DNA of 49,572 nt, taken from IMG/VR virus record IMGVR_UViG_3300009285_002054, positions 1-49,572 of that record. One strand, given 5' to 3'. Positions 31,299-38,633 of this stretch are shown one piece after another. How positions within the stretch are numbered: position 1 is the stretch's first letter; each line of letters starts with the position of its first letter. Both the position numbers and the translations under genes were made by a program. This DNA is from a virus. The notes below the pieces were generated by a model that did not search any database, was not told the origin of the DNA, and saw only the letters and a program-made list of their open reading frames with translations.

Positions 31299-31509
31299 AA
31301 ATAAACAGTTTATTAATACAATGAAAATTGAGTTTATTGATAATATGTATTGGTTAACAATATGTTGTCCGGATGGAAAGGTTGCCTGTTTAAATATTGG
31401 AACTTCAAAACTTGATACTGTTACCAATTGTTTAAAACAAGTCATTAAAAATGGTTTATATATGGCTTCCAAAGACGTTTTTGAATTAATAAATTCTGGA
31501 GTAAATTAA
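31291..31509 (+). CDS. Hypothetical protein, 72 aa, GTG start
   Basis: GTG 31291 is favoured because GAGGAAC lies just upstream; ATG 31321 is an alternative. Beta-rich (MYWLTICCPDGKVACLNIG) followed by a helix. The stop overlaps the next ATG (TAATG). Confidence 0.45.
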   Translation: MVENKQFINTMKIEFIDNMYWLTICCPDGKVACLNIGTSKLDTVTNCLKQVIKNGLYMASKDVFELINSGVN

Positions 31510-32075
31510 TGAATAAATATACTTGTTTTCTGGACATGGACGGTGTATTAGTTGATTTTGTTGGTGGAGTATGTAAGGCTTTTGGAGTGAAATCATACTC
31601 ATATCTGAATTATCCTTTTACAAAAAATTACTGGAATTTCCATAAAGAAATATCCGGTGCTACAGGAAGTGATTATCATGAGGCAATAATTAAGAAGGAG
31701 TTTTGGGCCAATTTAGGTTGGATGCACGATGGAAATAGTATTTATGAATTAATTATTCAAAAGTTTGGTTTAGATAATGTCTTTTTGTTGACTGGAACTG
31801 ATGTTGATCCGGTTGACCAAGTTATTGCCGGAAAGATGAAATGGATTGAGGATGGTCCAACTGAATTAATAGATCATGTTATATTTGCTAAATGTCCAAA
31901 AGGATGTATTGCTAGTCCGGATAAAATTTTAATAGATGATAAAGAGAAGAATGTTGTTGATTGGAATATAAACGATGGTAAAGGATTTCTTATCCCAAGA
32001 CATTGGAATGTCGGATATGAAAATGCCAATAGATCTTTAGATGTGGTTAAAGAATTTTTAGATAGTATTAAATAA
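31509..32075 (+). CDS. HAD-like 5'-nucleotidase (deoxyribonucleotidase type), 188 aa
   Basis: FLDMDGVLVDF gives the HAD motif I (Asp9, Asp11), VFLLTGTD motif II (Thr after two hydrophobic residues), Lys in FAKCPKG motif III, and ILIDDKEKN motif IV (Asp-Asp). Size and the DMDGVLVDF form are typical of the 5'(3')-deoxyribonucleotidase group, which dephosphorylates nucleotides in phage nucleotide metabolism. The substrate is inferred. It is coupled to the previous gene by TAATG. Confidence 0.82.
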   Translation: MNKYTCFLDMDGVLVDFVGGVCKAFGVKSYSYLNYPFTKNYWNFHKEISGATGSDYHEAIIKKEFWANLGWMHDGNSIYELIIQKFGLDNVFLLTGTDVDPVDQVIAGKMKWIEDGPTELIDHVIFAKCPKGCIASPDKILIDDKEKNVVDWNINDGKGFLIPRHWNVGYENANRSLDVVKEFLDSIK

Positions 32076-32132
32076 GTTTCGTGTTTGTATAATAAAAATA
32101 TTAAGGTCAGTTTAACTTTTGGAGGATTTAAT

Positions 32133-32585
32133 ATGATAATTATGGTTTTTGTGTTAACAATTTTTGTCGGGGTTTTGCTTGCTGTTGTTTCTTATCTTAA
32201 TGATAAAATTGAGATACTTAAGATTGATATGAGAATGTATGATGATGATCTAACGGATATTCTTACAGTTTATAGTGATATTAAGCGTATTGATGGTTGT
32301 ATTAATGAATTATATAAAAGGCTTGGTTCTATTAGACGTGAATTAGCTGATCACAAAGTTAATCATGTTTATAGTACGTTAACTACAAGTACTGTTGATA
32401 CATCCAATAATATTATGAAGGTTACTGGTGCTGCGGAAACATTTATTAACGAATTAAATGCAAATATTAATAAGAAAGGTGAAAAATTTAAACTTTCTAA
32501 GAAGTATACAAAGGTTCGTAAGAATAAGTCAAAGAAAGTTAAGAAGGATTTTATGCGTAAGGATAGTAATAATGAAGTTGATTAG
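32133..32585 (+). CDS. Membrane-anchored coiled-coil protein, 150 aa
   Basis: ATG 32133 has GGAGG 8 bases upstream, so the longer reading from 32085 is rejected. One N-terminal transmembrane helix (IIMVFVLTIFVGVLLAVVSY) is followed by long charged helices (LNDKIEILKIDMRMYDDDL onward) and a lysine-rich C-terminus. Resembles membrane-anchored phage proteins such as spanin-like or host-takeover factors; not assigned. Confidence 0.55.
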   Translation: MIIMVFVLTIFVGVLLAVVSYLNDKIEILKIDMRMYDDDLTDILTVYSDIKRIDGCINELYKRLGSIRRELADHKVNHVYSTLTTSTVDTSNNIMKVTGAAETFINELNANINKKGEKFKLSKKYTKVRKNKSKKVKKDFMRKDSNNEVD

Positions 32586-32865
32586 ATTGATAATTATGTG
32601 GCATAAATTTTTAGGACTTAAGTCATGTAAGAAGTGTGGACGAGTCTTAATTGATGATTCGTGGTATGGTGGAATTTGTCAGATTGGTATTACTTATCCT
32701 AAAGTTTTTGGTCTTTGGATTATTCGTTGGTTTTGGAAGAGGATTAATTGTAAGCGTGGAATGCATCTATGGGATGAAGTAGAAGATGATTTAAATCATT
32801 TTCTTTATTGTGATGCTTGTGGAAAAGAATTATTTATTGATGATTCCGGAAAGTTTAAATTTTAA
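32572..32865 (+). CDS. Zinc-ribbon-like protein, 97 aa
   Basis: Starts at ATG 32572 inside the previous gene end (AAGGA upstream). Contains CKKCGRVL and CDACGKEL, two CxxC knuckles about 50 residues apart with basic, aromatic residues between (RWFWKRINCKRGMHLW). The last codons form part of a 21-base direct repeat. Possibly nucleic-acid binding; no specific family. Confidence 0.55.
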   Translation: MKLIRLIIMWHKFLGLKSCKKCGRVLIDDSWYGGICQIGITYPKVFGLWIIRWFWKRINCKRGMHLWDEVEDDLNHFLYCDACGKELFIDDSGKFKF

Positions 32866-33068
32866 TATTATCGGACTTTCGATTTTATTTTCATGACCGT
32901 GAGAATTAATTAAAATATTATAACCACTACAAACGTTAAGAACTACATATCTTGAATATTAAAGAAATCACTTTTTTGTAAAATATAGTGGTAAAGTAAA
33001 TGGTTCTCCTGCTACAGGAATTGATGAATTTTTAATAAGTTAATAAAAAGTTTAAATTTTAATATTAT
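32851..33068 (+). repeat. Repeat element flanked by 21-bp direct repeats
   Basis: The 21 bases 32851-32871 recur exactly at 33048-33068. Between them lies a copy of the interspersed unit (TTATCGGACTTT, TTTTCATGACCGTGAGAATT, ACAAACGTTAAGAACTACAT, TTTTTTGTAAAAT) that lacks the TTGACA/TATACT promoter of the other long copies. The first repeat covers the end of the 97-aa gene. Looks like insertion or recombination of the element. Confidence 0.75.
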
Positions 33069-33084
33069 TAAGTGATGGATAAAA

Positions 33085-33894
33085 ATGATTACACTTACAA
33101 AAGATGATTTTAAAATTTTAATTTATCCTGATGGACAGCCCCATGTTAGTGTAAAGCCCAAAGTTTTTGTTACATCCGTTCGTTTGGTTATGTCAATTAG
33201 GAATCCAAATGAACTATTTATTATGTCTGCTATGGTTAATGCTTTACGACATGATGGAGTAGAAAAGATTGAATTATGCGTTCCTTATTTGATGGGTGCA
33301 AGATCTGATAGGCTTCAGATTCCTGGACATAGTGTTGATCTTGAGGTTGTGGCTGAAGTTATAAATAGTTGTGGATTTATTCGTGTTGTGGTTTTTGATG
33401 TTCATAGTGATGCAGCAAGTAAGATGATTGGTAGGCTTCATAATATTGAAAATAAATATTTGGTTGAAAAATATCATAGACCAGGAGCAATTGTTATCTG
33501 TCCTGATTCTGGTGCTTATAAGAAGCTTCCGATTGTGTGTAGCTGGAATAGCAGTTTTGTTGAATATGTAACATGTACAAAGCAGCGGGATATTGAAACA
33601 GGGAGAATAACTCTTGTTGTTGATGACCCAAAGCGGTGTGAAGGTCGTATTTGTGTTATAGTTGATGATATATGTGATGGTGGTGGAACATTTCTTGCTA
33701 TTGCTGATCAGATTAAACCTTCTCATCTTACATTGATTGTTTCCCATGGAATCTTCTCAAAGGGATTTAGTGTGTTTAGTGGAAAGATAGATGAAATCAT
33801 AACCAGTAATAGTTATTCATACTGGTCGAATGGTTTTGGTGGAAATCCGCTTGTTTATACATATTCTTTGAAGGAGGATTGGTATGAGGATTAA
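33085..33894 (+). CDS. PRPP-synthetase-like enzyme (possible ADPR-PP synthetase), 269 aa
   Basis: Phosphoribosyltransferase-fold kinase with the PRPP-binding loop VDDICDGGGT at 193-202 and the flanking segments MVNALRHDGVEKIELCVPYL in part, DVHSD and PDSGAYKK typical of ribose-phosphate pyrophosphokinases. It overlaps the NAMPT-like gene by 11 bases. In phages this gene pair defines NAD+ restoration pathways; in NARP1 the PRPP-synthetase homologue makes ADPR-pyrophosphate and the NAMPT homologue adds nicotinamide. It is shorter than bacterial Prs (about 310-320). Fold sure; substrate not. Confidence 0.8.
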   Translation: MITLTKDDFKILIYPDGQPHVSVKPKVFVTSVRLVMSIRNPNELFIMSAMVNALRHDGVEKIELCVPYLMGARSDRLQIPGHSVDLEVVAEVINSCGFIRVVVFDVHSDAASKMIGRLHNIENKYLVEKYHRPGAIVICPDSGAYKKLPIVCSWNSSFVEYVTCTKQRDIETGRITLVVDDPKRCEGRICVIVDDICDGGGTFLAIADQIKPSHLTLIVSHGIFSKGFSVFSGKIDEIITSNSYSYWSNGFGGNPLVYTYSLKEDWYED

Positions 33895-35344
33895 TCCGTT
33901 GTTGCTTGCAGACTTTTATAAGGTTGGTCATGTGTTCCAATATCCAAAAGGTACAACCAAGGTTTATTCAAATTTTACTCCGAGAAGATCCCGTATGGAA
34001 GGAGTCAATAAGGTTGTTTTCTTTGGACTTCAATATTTCCTTAAGGAGTATCTGCAACGGATCTTTTCGGAGAATTTCTTCTGCCTGAGTGAAGAGTTGG
34101 CCGTTAAGTCATATAGTCGCATTGTTAAGAACTCACTTGGTGTAGATCTTCCTACGTATGATCATATACGACAACTTTATAGGTGTGGATATCTTCCACT
34201 TAGTATCAAAGCTCTTCCTGAGGGAACATTGGTTCCTATTGGTGTTCCCTGTTTAACTGTTACTAATACGAAACCTGAGTTTTATTGGCTTCCTAATTTC
34301 ATTGAGACAATGCTATCGTCTTGTTTATGGCAGGCTTGCACATCAGCCACAATTGCACATCAATATAAGAAGCTTCTTGATGGTCATGCTGAATTGACTG
34401 GTATTCCTAAAGAATTTGTTCAATGGCAGGGTCACGATTTCAGCTTCCGTGGAATGGGATCTCCTGAGAGTGCATTGTTATCAGGTATGGGTCACCTTCT
34501 GTCGTTCTCTGGTACTGATACAATTCCGGCCATTGTTGCACTTGAGGAATACTATTGTGCAGATGTTACAAAGGAATTGGTTGGTGGTAGTGTTCCGGCT
34601 ACGGAGCATAGCGTAATGTCCTGTGGTGGAGATTTCAATGAATTGGAAACCTATAGAAGGTTGATAACCGAGGTTTATCCGAATGGGATAGTTTCAATAG
34701 TTTCCGATACGTGGAATTTGTGGAAGGTTTGCACTGATTACATGCGTACATTAAAGAATGAAGTTCTTAATAGGAATGGAAAGGTTGTAATTCGTCCGGA
34801 TAGTGGTAATCCAGTTGATATTTTGTGTGGTGATTCCGGATCGTCCAATCCTAATATTAATGCTGGTGTTGTTCAGTTGTTATGGGACGTGTTTGGTGGT
34901 ACATACACCAGATCTGGATTCAGACTTCTTGATTCTCATATTGGAGTAATTTATGGTGACGCAATTACTCTAGATCGTGCTGATAAGATCTGTAAAGGTC
35001 TTGAAGAGAAGGGATTTGCCTCTCAGTGTGTATTAGGTATTGGTAGTTATACCTATCAGTATAACACAAGAGACACGTTTGGATTTGCTATGAAGGCAAC
35101 CTATGCTGAAGTCAATGGTGAATCTAAGACACTGTTTAAGGATCCTGTGACTGATAGTGGTGAAAAGAAGTCAGCTAGAGGATTGCTTTGTGTCAAGCGT
35201 GATGATTGTGGACGATTGGTTTTGATTGATAATGTTACTCCAGAATTGGAGAAGACAGGAGAATTGGTTGAAGTGTTTAATGATGGTGTAATTACAAATG
35301 AAACCAGTTTGTTCGAGATTAGGAATATATTGAAAGGCTCTTAA
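33884..35344 (+). CDS. nadV: Nicotinamide phosphoribosyltransferase-like (NadV/Namat), 486 aa
   Basis: Nicotinate/nicotinamide phosphoribosyltransferase family. Hallmarks: NPLLLADFYKVGHVFQYPKG, HDFSFRGM, SGTDTIPAI, SDTWNLWKV, RPDSGNPVDI (the phosphate-binding loop) and GDAITLDRA. Length fits NadV. Nicotinamide is converted to NMN (with PRPP) or, in the NARP1 route, joined to ADPR-PP to give NAD+. The start overlaps the PRPP-synthetase-like gene, so both are co-translated. The likely function is replacing NAD+ removed by host defence systems or supporting nucleotide metabolism. G+C is somewhat higher than in the neighbours. Confidence 0.88.
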   Translation: MRINPLLLADFYKVGHVFQYPKGTTKVYSNFTPRRSRMEGVNKVVFFGLQYFLKEYLQRIFSENFFCLSEELAVKSYSRIVKNSLGVDLPTYDHIRQLYRCGYLPLSIKALPEGTLVPIGVPCLTVTNTKPEFYWLPNFIETMLSSCLWQACTSATIAHQYKKLLDGHAELTGIPKEFVQWQGHDFSFRGMGSPESALLSGMGHLLSFSGTDTIPAIVALEEYYCADVTKELVGGSVPATEHSVMSCGGDFNELETYRRLITEVYPNGIVSIVSDTWNLWKVCTDYMRTLKNEVLNRNGKVVIRPDSGNPVDILCGDSGSSNPNINAGVVQLLWDVFGGTYTRSGFRLLDSHIGVIYGDAITLDRADKICKGLEEKGFASQCVLGIGSYTYQYNTRDTFGFAMKATYAEVNGESKTLFKDPVTDSGEKKSARGLLCVKRDDCGRLVLIDNVTPELEKTGELVEVFNDGVITNETSLFEIRNILKGS

Positions 35345-35722
35345 ATGAAGCTTAAAGATCCAAAGATTACAATTTTGTTTAATGATGATGGAATGTCAAT
35401 TGAAGTTTATGATAATAAATCTTCTGTTACTTTCCTTAAAGCAAAATTAAATACAAAACAAACATGTCAAGTTTTATCCAGGCTTGGACACACAGATTGT
35501 GAGGCTGAAGTTTTTCATCTTGATATTATTGGAAAGAAGATGGAACATAAGCCGTTTGAATTTATAGTTCCTGAATATTGTAGTAAAGATAAAGCTGCTA
35601 AAATAGTTGTTAAAGTTTGTCCGGAAGGATGGTTTCCTGATATTAATTTTAGTTGTCAAGGATCGTTTTTCATAAGAAATGATCTTTTCTATGCTAGAAC
35701 TACAATTAAGAGATGGGTATGA
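35345..35722 (+). CDS. Hypothetical protein, 125 aa
   Basis: Starts right after the nadV stop. Beta-rich (ITILFNDDGMSIEVYDNKSS, FEFIVPEY, KIVVKVCPEGWFPDI). Four cysteines but no clear motif. The stop overlaps the next ATG. Confidence 0.55.
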   Translation: MKLKDPKITILFNDDGMSIEVYDNKSSVTFLKAKLNTKQTCQVLSRLGHTDCEAEVFHLDIIGKKMEHKPFEFIVPEYCSKDKAAKIVVKVCPEGWFPDINFSCQGSFFIRNDLFYARTTIKRWV

Positions 35723-35892
35723 CGGAAGAGTGTAAGAAGAATTGCAGGAATTGTGCCTTATGGTTTCCTGATAATGTTCTTGTTCAGGTAGCTATGTGTC
35801 GTGTTAATAGACAATGGAAGTATTTTAATGATATTTGTGAAGAACATCAAAATAAAGACCTGCATCCTGAAATGGATAATATTGTTGGATAA
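35719..35892 (+). CDS. Cysteine-rich protein, 57 aa
   Basis: Starts inside the previous gene (GGTATGA). CKKNCRNCALWF and MCRVN...DICEEH suggest a small zinc-binding fold. Function unknown. Confidence 0.5.
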   Translation: MTEECKKNCRNCALWFPDNVLVQVAMCRVNRQWKYFNDICEEHQNKDLHPEMDNIVG

Positions 35893-35909
35893 TATGAAAG
35901 GTTGATTGT

Positions 35910-36092
35910 ATGATTAATTTTGTTGTAGTATCAACAATTGTTTTTGCTATTGCTTTTATTTCTTATATTATTTGTTTTGGAAAATTATTGATTTCCCCAT
36001 GGAATAAAATTCACCCAGCATACAGAATTGCAGCTTTGATTGATCTTGGTTTGGCTGTTTGGGGAACGTTTGTTATATTTGGTTGTAAGTAA
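35910..36092 (+). CDS. Small membrane protein, 60 aa
   Basis: Two hydrophobic helices: INFVVVSTIVFAIAFISYII and ALIDLGLAVWGTFVIFG, linked by a short positively charged loop. The ATG is preceded by GAAAGGTTGATTGT. It ends directly before the tRNA-Arg gene. Confidence 0.5.
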   Translation: MINFVVVSTIVFAIAFISYIICFGKLLISPWNKIHPAYRIAALIDLGLAVWGTFVIFGCK

Positions 36093-36166
36093 GCTGATGT
36101 AGCTCAGTTGGATAGAGTAACGGATTTCTAATCCGTGTGTCGAGGGTTTGAGTCCCTTCATCGGCG
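36093..36166 (+). tRNA. tRNA-Arg (anticodon TCT)
   Basis: Acceptor GCTGATG/CATCGGC (one G-U), D arm GCTC-AGTTGGATA-GAGT, anticodon arm ACGGA-TTTCTAA-TCCGT with U33 and anticodon TCT, variable region GTGTC, T arm GAGGG-TTTGAGT-CCCTT. Reads AGA codons, frequent in this AT-rich genome. No CCA is encoded. Confidence 0.93.
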
Positions 36167-36184
36167 TATTTTGGAGAAAAATAA

Positions 36185-36397
36185 ATGGTTAGAGCTACTG
36201 ATGGTTGTGGAAAAACGGATGATCCAAGGCCGGTGAATCGGCGTAAATATGAGGAAAATCATGTAAGGATATTTGGTATTAAATGCCCAAAAGGTTGGCA
36301 TTGTGAAGGTTGTTTTTTTAAAAATGATGGAAAATGTAAAAGTGGTAAAATTTATTATTTAAATTTATATAATGAAATTTTAAAAATAATGGAGTAA
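36185..36397 (+). CDS. Small cysteine-rich protein, 70 aa
   Basis: ATG 36185 is preceded by GGAGAAAAATAA. ATDGCGKTDDPRPVNRRKY and then CPKGWHCEGCFFKNDGKC give four to five cysteines in a zinc-binding-like arrangement. It starts 18 bases after the tRNA. Unknown. Confidence 0.55.
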   Translation: MVRATDGCGKTDDPRPVNRRKYEENHVRIFGIKCPKGWHCEGCFFKNDGKCKSGKIYYLNLYNEILKIME

Positions 36398-36399
36398 TT

Positions 36400-36531
36400 A
36401 TGATTCGTTTAATTAAGATTTTGATTGTTACCGGTGTATTATTTTGTGGTGGTTGCATTTGTAGTTATTCCAGTGATAATATGGATTTAGGTTTTAATGG
36501 ATCGAATTTTTCTTTCAATTGGAATTCATAA
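36400..36531 (+). CDS. Small putative lipoprotein, 43 aa
   Basis: GGAGTAATT precedes ATG 36400. Hydrophobic N-terminus (IRLIKILIVTGVLFCGGC) with a Cys at 18-19 that could be a lipobox-like site, then a Ser/Asn-rich tail (FNGSNFSFNWNS). May be an envelope protein; lysis-related function is not supported. Confidence 0.45.
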   Translation: MIRLIKILIVTGVLFCGGCICSYSSDNMDLGFNGSNFSFNWNS

Positions 36532-36563
36532 GGAATTAGTATGTGATATTTAAGGATGTATCC

Positions 36564-36773
36564 ATGGAGCTTGAAGATATTAAACGAAAAGCTTCTAGTT
36601 TAGGGATTAATCCTGATGGTTTAAGTTTGACTGAATTGGTAAGATTCATACAGATTAAAGAAAATAATAATCCATGCTTTGGCAGACATTTAGTTAATGC
36701 CGGTTGTGAAAATTGCTGTTTCAAGAAGAATTGTTTCGGAATTATACCATTTATAACATTTAATGTTGTTTGA
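36564..36773 (+). CDS. SAP-like small protein, 69 aa
   Basis: The ATG 36564 start has AAGGATG upstream; GTG 36543 with AAGGAATTAG is an alternative, giving 76 aa. The first part (ELEDIKRKASSLGINPDGLS, LTELVRFIQIKE) matches the helix-extended-helix SAP/Rho-N-like DNA-binding fold, followed by a Cys cluster (CFG...GCENCCFKKNCF). Common in phages; probably nucleic-acid binding. Confidence 0.6.
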   Translation: MELEDIKRKASSLGINPDGLSLTELVRFIQIKENNNPCFGRHLVNAGCENCCFKKNCFGIIPFITFNVV

Positions 36774-36779
36774 TTTTCT

Positions 36780-36818
36780 CCCAACTGGATCAATCGAAAG
36801 ATCTCCAAGTTGGGTTTT
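36780..36818 (+). terminator. Rho-independent-type terminator
   Basis: CCCAACT (36780-36786) pairs with AGTTGGG (36808-36814), extended inside by GGATC/GATCTCC-like pairs, and is followed by TTTT. It lies 7 bases after the 69-aa gene and directly before tRNA-Pro, so it may reduce read-through into the tRNA/late region. Confidence 0.65.
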
Positions 36819-36821
36819 GAA

Positions 36822-36895
36822 CTAGGTATAGGAAAGTTTGGTACTCCGCGTGGTTTGGGACCACGAGATCGAAGGTTCAAATCCTTCTACCTAGA
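36822..36895 (+). tRNA. tRNA-Pro (anticodon TGG)
   Basis: Acceptor CTAGGTA/TACCTAG (perfect 7 bp), D arm with GGA/TCC pairing, anticodon arm CGTGG-TTTGGGA-CCACG with U33 and anticodon TGG, T arm GAAGG-TTCAAAT-CCTTC. Reads CCA. Confidence 0.9.
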
Positions 36896-36897
36896 TT

Positions 36898-37221
36898 ATG
36901 ATTAGAGCAAGGAAGTTTAAGCTAAAGAAGAAAATGCCTTCAGAATTATGGCATCCTTTTGTACGAGCAATCCGGTTTGATGGGAGTCAGAAAAGTAGTG
37001 ATCAAATTAATTATTTAATTAGTGTTGAAAGTTGTACAATAAATGTTGATGATAAAGGTCCATGGTTTTTAATTACTACTTGGATAATTGATAAGACAGG
37101 TAATGTAAAAGAAGAAATTAGAGTTGATGTTGGAAATTGGGTTTTGGTTTCTGCTAATAATAAGAAAGCATCGCCAGAGGTTTGGTTCGATGATTTATTC
37201 CAAAAAGCGTATAGAAAATAA
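36898..37221 (+). CDS. Hypothetical protein, 107 aa
   Basis: ATG 36898 is 3 bases after the tRNA and lacks an RBS; ATG 36934 (AAAGAAGAAA upstream) is an alternative that drops a basic N-terminus. The body is beta-rich (GPWFLITTWIIDKTG, EEIRVDVGNWVLVSANN). It ends immediately before the next tRNA. Function unknown. Confidence 0.5.
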   Translation: MIRARKFKLKKKMPSELWHPFVRAIRFDGSQKSSDQINYLISVESCTINVDDKGPWFLITTWIIDKTGNVKEEIRVDVGNWVLVSANNKKASPEVWFDDLFQKAYRK

Positions 37222-37296
37222 GCTCCTGTCTTCTAATGGTCCAAGGATTCAGCCCCTTCAAGGCTGAGATAGCGGGTTCGAATCCCCTCAGGAGTA
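37222..37296 (+). tRNA. tRNA-Glu (anticodon TTC), with irregularities
   Basis: Acceptor GCTCCTG/CAGGAGT (one G-U), D arm with weak pairing, anticodon stem CAGCC/GGCTG (5 bp) with loop CCTTCAA. This puts C, not U, at position 33 before anticodon TTC, and the T stem GCGGG/CCCCT has a C-C mismatch. Likely tRNA-Glu reading GAA; the mismatches may mean reduced function. The next gene's Shine-Dalgarno (AGGAG) lies in its acceptor stem. Confidence 0.7.
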
Positions 37297-37298
37297 GT

Positions 37299-37439
37299 AT
37301 GGAAAAATTAAAATATATAATAGTTTATCAATATGATGATATAGCTGCATTTAAATATGCCGGTGATAGGGATGCGTATTTAGAATATTTGCGTGAAAAT
37401 CATTCCGATTGTGAATTTTCTACCTTGGAAAGGGATTAA
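37299..37439 (+). CDS. Hypothetical protein, 46 aa
   Basis: ATG 37299 follows the tRNA-Glu gene by 2 bases; the 3' acceptor sequence AGGAG of the tRNA can act as its RBS. Reads MEKLKYIIVYQYDDIAAFKY, then GDRDAYLEYLRENHSD. Acidic helical C-terminus. Unknown. Confidence 0.5.
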   Translation: MEKLKYIIVYQYDDIAAFKYAGDRDAYLEYLRENHSDCEFSTLERD

Positions 37440-37565
37440 ATGAAGACAAAGACTATGTATTTCAAAGTTGACAAACGTACAATTGGAATTAAGTTTCATA
37501 AATTTGGTGATAGTTATTATTATCCTTGCAAAATGAGTATGCCTAAGATAATTAGGTTTAAATAG
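37440..37565 (+). CDS. Small basic protein, 41 aa
   Basis: Begins directly after the TAA of the previous gene. MKTKTMYFKVDKRTIGIKFH and a basic C-terminal segment. No RBS of its own beyond coupling. A further micro-ORF, 17 codons at 37566-37619, overlaps the next gene. Confidence 0.45.
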   Translation: MKTKTMYFKVDKRTIGIKFHKFGDSYYYPCKMSMPKIIRFK

Positions 37566-37615
37566 ATGACCGCATTAGTTTTCCTGAGGATCTGCAGATT
37601 TTTAGGATTTGATTT

Positions 37616-37993
37616 ATGACGGATGTTTGTCAATCAACACAGACTGTAGTTAAAGTTGGAATGTTTGTCAGGAGTTTCAGAAGTGAACCGATTATTGGTT
37701 TAACATTAGATAGCTTTAATTATAGATTTTTAATAAAACCCAATTCTGTTGTTAGTTTATCGGGTCATTCCTTTGTTGATCTTTCCGGTGCTCCGGGTTT
37801 TTACAATATAATATTAAATGAAGATGATACTCAATATACTGGCCACGCTATACTTGTTTTCCATGATAGAAGTTTATTATCTTCAGTTATTGAAGAATTG
37901 AATATAATAACTCCAGAAGCTTGGCAAGTAAAATATGGTCCTCCTTCTCCACCATTTCAATGTAATTTTTCTTCAAGTCCAATAGTTGTATAA
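37616..37993 (+). CDS. Putative virion-associated protein, 125 aa
   Basis: A beta-rich protein with VGMFVRSFRSEPIIGLTLDS, YRFLIKPNSVVSLSG, FVDLSGAPGFYNIILNEDDT and YTGHAILVFHD, resembling the Ig-like or attachment-type domains seen in phage structural proteins. The first gene of the virion block. ATG 37616 overlaps a micro-ORF stop. Function inferred from position. Confidence 0.55.
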   Translation: MTDVCQSTQTVVKVGMFVRSFRSEPIIGLTLDSFNYRFLIKPNSVVSLSGHSFVDLSGAPGFYNIILNEDDTQYTGHAILVFHDRSLLSSVIEELNIITPEAWQVKYGPPSPPFQCNFSSSPIVV

Positions 37994-38081
37994 CTCTTAC
38001 AATACTAAATTCTCTCTGTATTAATTTTTCTATATATAGAAGAATCATATTCATATACAGATAATATAAGGAGAAGATTTT
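37994..38081 (+). promoter_or_regulatory. Intergenic region before virion genes, nested inverted repeats
   Basis: TCTGTAT (38015-38021 region) and ATACAGA form an outer 7-bp pairing around the inner palindrome TTCTATATATAGAA, with AAGGAGAAG (RBS) before ATG 38082. It may regulate late expression, but no consensus promoter could be recognised. Confidence 0.35.
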
Positions 38082-38612
38082 ATGGCTAATGAAAAGAATT
38101 TTAAACTTGGTGCTGCTATTGCGATTAGGTATCAGGCTCCTAATGCTGTTACCGGATTAGCTCCTGTGGCGGAAATTTTTGATGAAACTGGTGCTAAGGA
38201 TTTAGTTAATTTTCCAGATGTTGTATTAACTGAAATTGGGGCTACTGGTCGTTATGTTGGATCATATGTACCAGACGCAGATGGAGAATGGTTAATTCAG
38301 ATTAATGATGGTACTGGTAAAGGTAAAGTTATTATTGCACATTCTTGTGGATCGTGGAATATTCATGAGATTGGTCAAGCAATGGCGAAGGATTCTACTG
38401 TAGCTAAAGATGCTACTGTTGCCAAGGATTCTACTGTAGCTAAAGATGCCACCGTAGCAAAGGATTCTACTGTAGCTAAAGATGCTACTGTTGCTAAAGC
38501 TGCTGATCTTGCTAATTTAGATGGTGATGTTGTTGCAGTAAAGGCTGTTGTTGATAGTATTCAGTCCGATATTGATAGTTTGGAAGTTTCCAGTCCTCCA
38601 ATGGTAGTATAA
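38082..38612 (+). CDS. Virion-associated repeat protein, 176 aa
   Basis: AAGGAG precedes ATG 38082. Residues 1-100 form a beta-rich domain (FKLGAAIAIRYQAPNAVTGL, GRYVGSYVPDADGEWLIQI) similar to the domain at 39382. Residues 102-137 contain three exact 12-residue units (AKDSTVAKDATV), then ANLDGDVVAVKAVVDSIQSD, a coiled-coil-like end. Possibly a fibre or decoration module. Function inferred. Confidence 0.65.
   Translation: MANEKNFKLGAAIAIRYQAPNAVTGLAPVAEIFDETGAKDLVNFPDVVLTEIGATGRYVGSYVPDADGEWLIQINDGTGKGKVIIAHSCGSWNIHEIGQAMAKDSTVAKDATVAKDSTVAKDATVAKDSTVAKDATVAKAADLANLDGDVVAVKAVVDSIQSDIDSLEVSSPPMVV
38385..38492 (+). repeat. Three 36-bp tandem units in virion gene
   Basis: Each unit encodes AKDSTVAKDATV. 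DNA units differ mainly at third codon positions, so the repeat is older than the 51-bp one at 26537. It may form a heptad-like stalk. Confidence 0.9.
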
Positions 38613-38633
38613 ATTGGTTTGCTAAATGTTTAA

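Noticed and set aside
33274-33747. Minus-strand 157-codon ORF
   Set aside because: Shadow of the PRPP-synthetase-like gene; no plausible start or motif.
36400-36531. Rz1-like spanin lipoprotein
   Set aside because: The lipobox is poor, there is no partner inner-membrane spanin, and no endolysin is nearby.
38385-38492. CRISPR array or minisatellite
   Set aside because: The 36-bp repeats are adjacent without spacers, in frame, and encode a regular protein repeat.
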